DNA of 21,757 nucleotides, taken from Bacteroidota bacterium (GTDB lineage: Bacteria; Bacteroidota; Ignavibacteria; SZUA-365). This document shows positions 15,602 to 21,757 of this stretch, piece after piece. The notes below the pieces were generated by a model, which saw only the letters and a list, made by a program, of their open reading frames with translations, was not told the origin of the DNA and ran no database searches. A program made the position numbers and the translations under genes. Numbering within the stretch: the first letter of the stretch is position 1; every line of letters starts with the position of its first letter. The DNA lies in assembly GCA_023432805.1 (NCBI GenBank), contig JAEYUG010000115.1, forward strand, positions 1 through 21,757. Direction: 5' to 3'.

Positions 15602-15618
15602 GCGGCAGGAGTTGCCGC
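15602..15618 (+). promoter_or_regulatory. 5'-leader hairpin GCGGCA/TGCCGC with GGAGT loop
   Basis: A perfect 6-bp stem with a 5-nt loop would lie at the very 5' end of the predicted transcript, about 40 nt before the ATG. There is no T-tract, so it is not a terminator. It could stabilise the transcript or bind a regulator. Confidence 0.35.
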
Positions 15619-15658
15619 ACGATCAGGCATGACACGTACACAACGATAGGAAGCACTC

Positions 15659-17296
15659 ATGAGTGAACTCATCAACAATTCCGAGCAGCGCAAGCTGCTG
15701 CTCAAGCAAATGATCCGCGAACTGCATGGCGGCGCGGCACCCGATCTGGTGCGCGCCAGGCTCGAGGAACTGCTCGTCTCGATTCCCTACGGCGAGGTGG
15801 TCGAGGTCGAGCAGGAGCTGATTCGCGAAGGCATTTCGCAGGAGGAGATCCAGCGCTTCTGCGACATCCACTCCGCCGTGCTCGACGGCCATCTCGACCA
15901 CAGCATGGCGAAGCTCGTGCCCCCGGGTCACCCCGTCGACACGTTCCAGAAGGAGAACGACGCGCTCGCCCGCGTGACCGCGCGCGTCATGGAGATCGCG
16001 GCATCCGCCGACGCGCTCGCAGCGGATGCGGTCGGCGGTGCGGTGCTCGAACTGCGCCGGCTCTTCAACGAGCTCGGTGATCTCGACAAGCACTACCGTC
16101 GCAAGGAGAACCTGCTGTTTCCGTTTCTCGAGCAGCGGGGCATTACGGGACCGCCCACCGTCATGTGGGGCAGGCACGATGAAATCCGAGGCGCACTCGC
16201 CGCAGCACGCACGACACTCGCCGGTCTTGCCGATCCGACCCCCGCAGATCTGGCCGAGGTGGCTTCCCGCCGACTCGTGCCTGCAGCCCGGGCGGTCGAC
16301 GACATGATCATGAAGGAGCAGCAGATTCTCTTCCCCATGTGCATGGACACGCTGACCGATCTGGAGTGGTACGAGATCCACCGTCAGACACCGGAGATCG
16401 GGTTCTGTCTGGTCGATCCCACGATCGACTGGAAGCCGAAGAACATCGAGCTGCCGGAGGCGACCGAGCGGCACGACGACGCGGTGCGGCTGCCGAGCGG
16501 CATGCTCACGCCGGCGGAGCTCATGGCGATTCTCAACACGGTACCCTTCGACATGACCTTCGTCGACGCGAACGACAAGGTGAAGTACTTCACGCAGGGC
16601 AGCGAGCGGATCTTCGATCGCAACCGCGCGATTCTGGGGCGGGACGTGCGGCTCTGCCATCCGCCGTCGAGCGTGAACATCGTCGATCGGATTCTGGAGG
16701 ATTTCAAGAGTGGCAGGGAAGACAGTGCGCCGTTCTGGATTCAGCTGCACGGCACGTTCATCCACATCGAGTACTTCGCGCTGCGCGACCCCGAGGGGAA
16801 GTATCTCGGCACGCTCGAAGTGTCGCAGGATCTGACCGCAAAGCGCGCTCTCGACGGCGAGCAGCGGCTGCTGAGCTACTCGGCGAAGGAGGCGGGGGGC
16901 GATGCGACGCAGGGTGCGGCAGGGCATGTGCAGGCGGCGCCGCATTCCTATGCGGTTGAGAACGGGCATGCGGTGGAGCATGCCCATGCGCGCATCGCGC
17001 CGGGGGATCCCGTGCCCTCGGGACACGAGCCGCCGGCGGAGCGTGCGCCGAGGCCCGACTGGGCGGTGGAGGAGGCGATCACCGTGCGCGTCGATGCGAC
17101 ATCGATGTTGGGACGTGGTGCGAATCCCCTCGGCGCGGTGATGGCGTCGATCGGCACGATGTCGTCGGGTGAACTGCTGCACATGGCCGCTCCTTTCTAT
17201 CCCGCACCGATGGTCGACGTGCTCGCAGGACAGGGTCACGCAGTCTGGGGCGAGGAGTCCACAGGCGGCTGGAATCTCTGGATCCGCAAGGCCTGA
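15659..17296 (+). CDS. DUF438-hemerythrin (HHE)-PAS-DUF2249 sensor protein
   Basis: A 545-residue soluble protein with no signal peptide. DUF438 covers about 10-80. An HHE hemerythrin-like helical bundle covers about 88-235, with likely di-iron ligands in DKHYRRKENLLFPFLE, MWGRHDEIRG and MKEQQILFPM. A PAS domain (about 283-405, VPFDMTFVDANDKVKYFTQGSERIFDR) follows. A His-rich linker (about 415-465) leads to a C-terminal DUF2249-like domain from about 472, ending GGWNLWIRKA. No kinase, GGDEF or DNA-binding output domain is present. Related DUF438-HHE-PAS proteins occur in O2/NO-responsive settings, and the FNR-type site upstream agrees. AGGAAG (15648-15653) lies 5 nt before the ATG. Role in oxygen, NO or redox sensing is inferred. 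Confidence 0.88.
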   Translation: MSELINNSEQRKLLLKQMIRELHGGAAPDLVRARLEELLVSIPYGEVVEVEQELIREGISQEEIQRFCDIHSAVLDGHLDHSMAKLVPPGHPVDTFQKENDALARVTARVMEIAASADALAADAVGGAVLELRRLFNELGDLDKHYRRKENLLFPFLEQRGITGPPTVMWGRHDEIRGALAAARTTLAGLADPTPADLAEVASRRLVPAARAVDDMIMKEQQILFPMCMDTLTDLEWYEIHRQTPEIGFCLVDPTIDWKPKNIELPEATERHDDAVRLPSGMLTPAELMAILNTVPFDMTFVDANDKVKYFTQGSERIFDRNRAILGRDVRLCHPPSSVNIVDRILEDFKSGREDSAPFWIQLHGTFIHIEYFALRDPEGKYLGTLEVSQDLTAKRALDGEQRLLSYSAKEAGGDATQGAAGHVQAAPHSYAVENGHAVEHAHARIAPGDPVPSGHEPPAERAPRPDWAVEEAITVRVDATSMLGRGANPLGAVMASIGTMSSGELLHMAAPFYPAPMVDVLAGQGHAVWGEESTGGWNLWIRKA

Positions 17297-17316
17297 TCTG
17301 ACCGAACGCAGGCACG

Positions 17317-17346
17317 ACGCCCCGGTATCGCAAGATGCCGGGGCGT
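17317..17346 (+). terminator. Terminator-like hairpin with GCAA tetraloop
   Basis: A 13-bp stem (one G-U pair) runs 17317-17329 against 17334-17346, closed by a GNRA loop GCAA (17330-17333). It lies 20 nt after the DUF438 gene stop. Only TTG follows rather than a long T-tract, so termination may be partial. Its GCCCCGG/CCGGGGC arms and inner ATC/GAT are the same as in the terminator at 14010. Confidence 0.6.
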
Positions 17347-17419
17347 TGCGCATTGTGGTGCTCACGCAAATCGAAGGGAATGCACACGCGGTCTTCACGT
17401 GCTCCTAACACTGCGGGGA

Positions 17420-17427
17420 TAGCTTGC
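17420..17427 (+). promoter_or_regulatory. Candidate -7 element TAGCTTGC before the TonB-dependent receptor
   Basis: Same octamer as at 15590-15597. The predicted start near 17434 gives a short leader before ATG 17458 and argues against upstream in-frame starts. No clear -33 partner is visible. Confidence 0.35.
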
Positions 17428-17457
17428 GGCATGTTTGAATCACACACGAAAGGCATC

Positions 17458-20262
17458 ATGCTGCACGTACCATTCCTGCGAGGCATCATCCTCGCTGCCC
17501 TGTTGCTCCCTCTGACCCTCCATGCCCAGACCTCCACGCTGACGGGACGCGTGATCGATGCGACTACCGGCGAGACGCTGATCGGCGCCAACGTGCTGGT
17601 GCTCGGTGCGGGCAAGGGCAGCGTCACGAATCTCGACGGCGTCTATACGATCAAGGATCTGTCCGCTGGCTCGATCGATCTGCAGGTGTCGTATGTCTCC
17701 TACACGAAGAAGATCATCCGTGCCGTCACGCTCGTGGCGGGACGTGTCACGACGATCAACGTCGAACTGGAACCGGAATCCTTTGAAATGGCCGAGGTCG
17801 TGGTCGAGGCCGAGGCCGTGCGCAACAGCGAGGGCGCACTGCTCGCGCTGCGCAAGCGTGCCGCCGCGGTGTCGGATGCCATCAGCGAAGAGCAGATCAG
17901 GAAGGCGGGCGATTCCGATGCGGCCGATGCGGTCAAGCGCGTGACGGGTGTGTCGGTGGTCGGTGGCAAGTACACGTACGTACGTGGACTCGGCGAGCGC
18001 TACAGCAACACGCAGCTCAACGATGTACCGATCCCGAGTCCCGAGCCCGAGAAGAAGGTCGTGCCCTTCGACCTATTCCCTTCGAACATGATTCAGAACC
18101 TGATCACCGCAAAGACCTTCACACCCGATCAGCCGGGTAATTTCAGCGGGGGATCGGTGCGCATCAACACGCGTGAGTTTCCCTCGAGCTTCACGATGAG
18201 CGCAGGTCTGTCCACTGGCTTCAACACAGTGGCCGCGGCTGCGTCGCTTCCGACGTATGCGGGCGGTGCGACCGACTTCCTCGCCATGGATGACGGCACG
18301 CGCCGGCTTCCCGCGGGCGTGCCGGCGATGCCCCCATCCTCACGTCCCACGAACGCGCAGAGTGCGCAGTTGCTGTCCCTCTTCGGTAACGACTGGTCCA
18401 CCGCGACGCGGCAGGCTCCCCCGACCATGGGCGCGAACGTGTCGGTCGGCGATCAGATCGAGCTGGGATCGATGCCGCTCGGGTACCTGGCATCGCTGTC
18501 GTACAGTGCGGAGTCGAGCTATCGCGAAAAGCAGGAGCGTTACCCCACGCAGGAGATCGATGCGCAGACGGGACGTGCGTCGCTGAAGGACGACTACATG
18601 GTGCGGCAGGGCACGAGTTCGGTGCTCTGGGGAGCGCTCATGAATCTGGCTGTGCGTCCTTCGAACCTCGACAAAGTCAGTCTCAAGAGCATGTACAACC
18701 GGTCGTCAGACGACGAGACGCGTCTGATCGACGGGTACTCGGCGCAGGGATCCAGCTCCGGCTTCTATCGTGCCACGCGCATGCAGTTCGTGGCGCGCAC
18801 GATATTCTCGTCGGTGCTCGCCGGCGAGCATGAGATGCCGTCGCTGCTCGGCTCGCGTCTCGAATGGCGCGCCGCCGTAGCCACGGCCGAGCGCGACGAG
18901 CCCGACAATCGGGAGACGGTGTACGCGCTCGAGCAGGGATCCGGCCGTGCATTCTTCCCGAACAACTTCGGCAGCGGCAACGGACGCTTCTTCTCATCGC
19001 TGGCCGATCGTTCGTACAACGGTGCCTTCGACTGGAGCGTCCCCTTCGCGCAGCTCGGCGAGCAGAAGAGCCGCGTCAAGGTGGGCGCGCTCGTCGACGT
19101 GCGCACGCGCAGCTTCGATGCGCGGCGCTTCCTGTTCAGCAACGTGAATGCAGCCTCGCAGTATCTGACGCCTTCGGAGCTGTTCACGCCGGAGCAGGTC
19201 GCTGCGGGCAACATCGAGTTCGTGGATGCGACCTCGATGAATGACGCGTATGACGCCGACGAGAACACGATGGCCGGCTATGCCATGGTCGACATGCCGC
19301 TGACCTCGTCACTGCGGCTCATCGCCGGCGCACGGTACGAACACACGTCGACGCAGGTGACGTCGTTCGATCCCTTCGGCGTGACGGCACCCGCCGACAT
19401 GAATGCCGAACTGATCGACGGCAATCTGCTGCCTGCGGCGAGCCTCGTATTCATGGTCACGCCGAACATGAATCTGCGTGCGGCGTTCAGCAGAACCATC
19501 GCACGTCCGGAATTCAGAGAGCTGGCGCCGTTCCGCTTCGACGACTATCGCACGAGCACCTACGGAAACGCAGCCCTCGTGCAGACCAGCATCCTCAACT
19601 ACGATGCGCGGTGGGAGTGGTATCCCCAGCCCGGCGAGATCATCGCGGTGAGCGCCTTCTACAAGAGCTTCCAGAATCCCATCGAGAAGGTGCTGTACCC
19701 GAGCGCGAACAACAACTTCGTGATCCCGATCAACGCCAGCGACGCGAACAACGTCGGTCTCGAGTTCGAGCTGCGCAAGAATCTCGGCTTCCTTTCCGAT
19801 GCGATCGCATCGCTCGACCTCGGTGCGAACCTCACCCTGGTGCAGTCGCAGATCGTCTTCAATCGCGACGACCGTTTCGCGGTGCGGGCGATTCCGGGAC
19901 TCGAGTACCTGTCGGCGGATGGATTCGCGAACAGTCAGCGGCCGCTCGAGGGACAGAGTCCCTACGTCGTCAACCTCTCACTCTCGTGGGCGGCTTCGAC
20001 GGGCACGAGCGTCATGGCGCTTTACAACATCGTCGGCGAGCGCATCCGCGAAGTCGGCACGAGCGGTTACGACGACACCTACGAATTGCCGCGCAACCAG
20101 CTTGACCTCACAGTCTCGCAGAAAGTGATGGATGCGCTCGCAGTCAAGGTCTCCATGAAAAACCTGCTCGACGAAGACCACGTGTTCCGCATGGGCGACA
20201 TCGACACGCAGCGCTATTCGATCGGTCGGTCGTTCGCGGTCGGACTCTCCTACTCCCTGTAA
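17458..20262 (+). CDS. TonB-dependent outer-membrane receptor with carboxypeptidase-regulatory-like domain
   Basis: A 934-residue outer-membrane active transporter. ATG 17458 follows AAAGG and gives the signal peptide MLHVPFLRGIILAALLLPL...HAQ. Residues about 25-105 form the CarboxypepD_reg-like domain (LTGRVIDATTGETLIGANVLV). A plug domain follows (about 125-230: SDAISEEQIRKAGDSDAADAV, YVRGLGERYSNTQLNDVPIP, FPSNMIQNLITAKTF, GGSVRINT). The rest is a 22-strand-type barrel with aromatic strand ends and terminal GLSYSL. No SusD homologue is adjacent. Instead a surface lipoprotein gene starts 37 nt later, so the two probably form an uptake pair for an unknown ligand. The family call is firm; the substrate is not. 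Confidence 0.92.
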   Translation: MLHVPFLRGIILAALLLPLTLHAQTSTLTGRVIDATTGETLIGANVLVLGAGKGSVTNLDGVYTIKDLSAGSIDLQVSYVSYTKKIIRAVTLVAGRVTTINVELEPESFEMAEVVVEAEAVRNSEGALLALRKRAAAVSDAISEEQIRKAGDSDAADAVKRVTGVSVVGGKYTYVRGLGERYSNTQLNDVPIPSPEPEKKVVPFDLFPSNMIQNLITAKTFTPDQPGNFSGGSVRINTREFPSSFTMSAGLSTGFNTVAAAASLPTYAGGATDFLAMDDGTRRLPAGVPAMPPSSRPTNAQSAQLLSLFGNDWSTATRQAPPTMGANVSVGDQIELGSMPLGYLASLSYSAESSYREKQERYPTQEIDAQTGRASLKDDYMVRQGTSSVLWGALMNLAVRPSNLDKVSLKSMYNRSSDDETRLIDGYSAQGSSSGFYRATRMQFVARTIFSSVLAGEHEMPSLLGSRLEWRAAVATAERDEPDNRETVYALEQGSGRAFFPNNFGSGNGRFFSSLADRSYNGAFDWSVPFAQLGEQKSRVKVGALVDVRTRSFDARRFLFSNVNAASQYLTPSELFTPEQVAAGNIEFVDATSMNDAYDADENTMAGYAMVDMPLTSSLRLIAGARYEHTSTQVTSFDPFGVTAPADMNAELIDGNLLPAASLVFMVTPNMNLRAAFSRTIARPEFRELAPFRFDDYRTSTYGNAALVQTSILNYDARWEWYPQPGEIIAVSAFYKSFQNPIEKVLYPSANNNFVIPINASDANNVGLEFELRKNLGFLSDAIASLDLGANLTLVQSQIVFNRDDRFAVRAIPGLEYLSADGFANSQRPLEGQSPYVVNLSLSWAASTGTSVMALYNIVGERIREVGTSGYDDTYELPRNQLDLTVSQKVMDALAVKVSMKNLLDEDHVFRMGDIDTQRYSIGRSFAVGLSYSL

Positions 20263-20299
20263 GCAACTGTCACACCCTCATTCACATGGAGCTTCACAC

Positions 20300-21676
20300 A
20301 TGACATCCATTTCCCGTCTGCTTGCCCTCGGCATGCTTGCCGGTTCCTTCATGATCGGCGGATGCAGCGACGACAAGAACGAGAATCCCATCATCCCCGA
20401 CAACACCGACAAGCGCGTCGAACTCGCCGGCAACATCCTCGGCACGCGCACGCTCAACGCAGACTCGGTCTACGTGCTCAAGGGCTTCGTGCTCGTGCAA
20501 CCCGGTGCCGTGCTGACCATTCCCGCCGGTACGCGCATCGAAGGCGACTTCGCCACGAAGGGCGCCCTGATCACAGTGCGCGGATCCGGCAGTCAGCCGA
20601 GCGGCCGCATCATCGCCGACGGCACCGCATCGAAGCCGATCATCTTCACCAGCAGCCAGGCGCTCGGATCGCGTCGTCGCGGCGACTGGGGCGGCATCGT
20701 GCTCAACGGACTCGCTCCCACGAACTGGGTCGGCGGCACCGGCGTGGGTGAGGGCAACACGGGCGCCTACGGCGGCACGAAGGCCGATGACAACAGCGGC
20801 ATCCTCCGCTACGTGCGCATCGAGTACGGTGGCACGAAGATCACGCCCGACAACGAAATCAACGGTCTTACGCTCAACGGCGTCGGAACCGGCACGGTGA
20901 TCGAGCACGTGCAGACGCACTTCATCGCCGACGACGGCTTCGAATGGTTTGGCGGCACGGTCAACGGCAAGTACCTCGTCAGCTCCGGCAACGACGACGA
21001 CAGCTTCGACATGGATTACGGCTTCTCAGGCAAGCTGCAGTTTCTCTTCTCACTGCAGGATCCCGATCTGGCCAACCGCGGTCTCGAAATGGACAACGAC
21101 GCGGCGGGCAGCTCGAACATGACCACCGCTCCAACGAGCGGCGCCGATCAGCTTTCGTACGACGGCACCCAGACGCTGACCAGTCCGCTGATCTCGAACT
21201 GGACCCTCATCGGTGCCGGCAAGGAGAAGGCGAACGACGACAACAATGACGGACTCTACATCCGTCGCAACAGCCAGGCACGCTTCCACAACGTGCTCGT
21301 CACCGGCTTCGGCAACTACGCCGTCGTCGTCGACGGCTCCGGCTCCATCGGTCACATGACCAGCGGCGCCTCGTACATCAAGAACTCGATCTTCAACGCC
21401 ACGAAGGGCGGCTACGCCCATCGCACCTCGAGCGGTACGACGGTGCAGACGATTCCCACCGAGTGGAGCACCCGCGAGGCCGATCCCATGCTCACCAGCA
21501 CGGTGTTCGTCACGCCGGATCCCCGCCCGAAGACCGGATCGCCCGCCCTCACCGGCGCCGCCGATCCCAGCGCCCATCCCATGAGCAAGGGCTTCTTCAC
21601 TCCCGCACCTTACGTCGGCGCCTTCGATGGCACGAACAACTGGATGGCGGGTTGGACCAACTTCGCGAAGAACTGA
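20300..21676 (+). CDS. Surface-exposed lipoprotein with parallel beta-helix-like sequence
   Basis: A 458-residue lipoprotein. The signal peptide ends in lipobox IGGC with C22, followed by SDDKNE, which resembles the acidic lipoprotein export signal that sends Bacteroidota lipoproteins to the cell surface. The body has repeated short strands with Gly/Asn turns (GALITVRGSGSQPSGRIIADGTASKPIIFTS as successive coils, DWGGIVLNGLAP, LRYVRIEYGGTK, NGLTLNGVGTGTVIEHVQTH), as in right-handed beta-helices. Such homologues are sometimes mislabelled multidrug transporter, but no membrane helices exist beyond the signal. GGAG (20288-20291) lies 8 nt before the ATG. It probably works with the TonB-dependent receptor immediately upstream. 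Confidence 0.8.
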   Translation: MTSISRLLALGMLAGSFMIGGCSDDKNENPIIPDNTDKRVELAGNILGTRTLNADSVYVLKGFVLVQPGAVLTIPAGTRIEGDFATKGALITVRGSGSQPSGRIIADGTASKPIIFTSSQALGSRRRGDWGGIVLNGLAPTNWVGGTGVGEGNTGAYGGTKADDNSGILRYVRIEYGGTKITPDNEINGLTLNGVGTGTVIEHVQTHFIADDGFEWFGGTVNGKYLVSSGNDDDSFDMDYGFSGKLQFLFSLQDPDLANRGLEMDNDAAGSSNMTTAPTSGADQLSYDGTQTLTSPLISNWTLIGAGKEKANDDNNDGLYIRRNSQARFHNVLVTGFGNYAVVVDGSGSIGHMTSGASYIKNSIFNATKGGYAHRTSSGTTVQTIPTEWSTREADPMLTSTVFVTPDPRPKTGSPALTGAADPSAHPMSKGFFTPAPYVGAFDGTNNWMAGWTNFAKN

Positions 21677-21757
21677 GTGCGCTCACTGCTGCTCGGTCTC
21701 GTGATCGGAAGTGCGGTAACGGCGGGGGGGGGGGGGGGCAAAAGCAAGCCCCCCCCC
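21677..21757 (+). CDS. Partial gene: start of a secreted protein, truncated at window end
   Basis: A GTG directly abutting the previous stop (TGA then GTG) begins MRSLLLGLVIGSAVTA, which looks like a signal peptide, and implies translational coupling to the beta-helix lipoprotein gene. The frame then runs into 15 consecutive G residues and the window ends, so nothing more can be said. The homopolymer part is probably not genuine coding sequence. Confidence 0.35.
   Translation, partial: MRSLLLGLVIGSAVTAGGGGGKSKPPP
21724..21757. other. Poly-G/poly-C fold-back at the end of the window
   Basis: Fifteen Gs (21724-21738), a short CAAAAGCAAG spacer and nine Cs (21749-21757). It looks like a sequencing or assembly edge artefact (two-colour-chemistry poly-G plus its reverse complement) rather than biology. 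Confidence 0.6.

Noticed and set aside
15623..17398. 591-codon open frame on the minus strand
   Set aside because: Antisense to the DUF438 gene and its promoter; the + strand frame has clear domains and a ribosome site.
1..21757. CRISPR arrays, insertion sequences, phage genes or attachment sites
   Set aside because: No regularly spaced repeats, transposase or integrase motifs, or terminal inverted repeats around a mobile unit were seen.

Overview
The window (about 60-65% GC by eye) looks like chromosome from a GC-rich member of the Bacteroidota/Ignavibacteria/Kapabacteria side of the FCB group. Four secreted proteins end in type IX secretion (T9SS) type-A sorting domains. There is a lipoprotein combining a PD40 propeller with an OmpA domain, a TonB-dependent receptor with a carboxypeptidase-regulatory-like N-terminal domain, a lipoprotein with a Bacteroidota-style acidic surface-export signal, and several upstream elements matching the Bacteroidota -7 promoter consensus TAnnTTTG. 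The species cannot be fixed from the sequence.

Positions 125-5034 hold housekeeping and metabolic genes on the + strand: a YmdB-family phosphodiesterase, folD (overlapping it by 20 nt), a small SAM methyltransferase, an alanine dehydrogenase-like protein with substituted catalytic residues, and an acetyl-CoA hydrolase/4-hydroxybutyrate CoA-transferase family enzyme. Positions 5069-13991 form a cell-surface block: an outer-membrane beta-barrel protein, a PorE-like lipoprotein, and three consecutive large von Willebrand factor A (VWA) proteins with T9SS sorting domains. The last two VWA genes are a recent tandem duplication. A strong bidirectional terminator ends the block.

On the minus strand follow tRNA-Met(CAU), with a textbook Bacteroidota promoter, and a secreted Asp-box (BNR) propeller protein with a T9SS tail. 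Divergent from it is a DUF438-hemerythrin-PAS-DUF2249 protein, preceded by a near-perfect FNR/CRP-type palindrome about 41-44 nt upstream of the predicted transcription start. A second terminator-like hairpin, built on the same scaffold as the first, separates it from a TonB-dependent receptor and a surface-exposed lipoprotein with a right-handed beta-helix-like sequence. A further signal-peptide gene begins at the very end and runs into a poly-G/poly-C tract that looks like an assembly edge.

The strongest leads are the FNR-box-controlled four-domain sensor, the alanine dehydrogenase homologue that has lost three substrate or catalytic residues, the tandem VWA/cohesin-like/T9SS array beside a PorE-like anchor, and the receptor/surface-lipoprotein pair.
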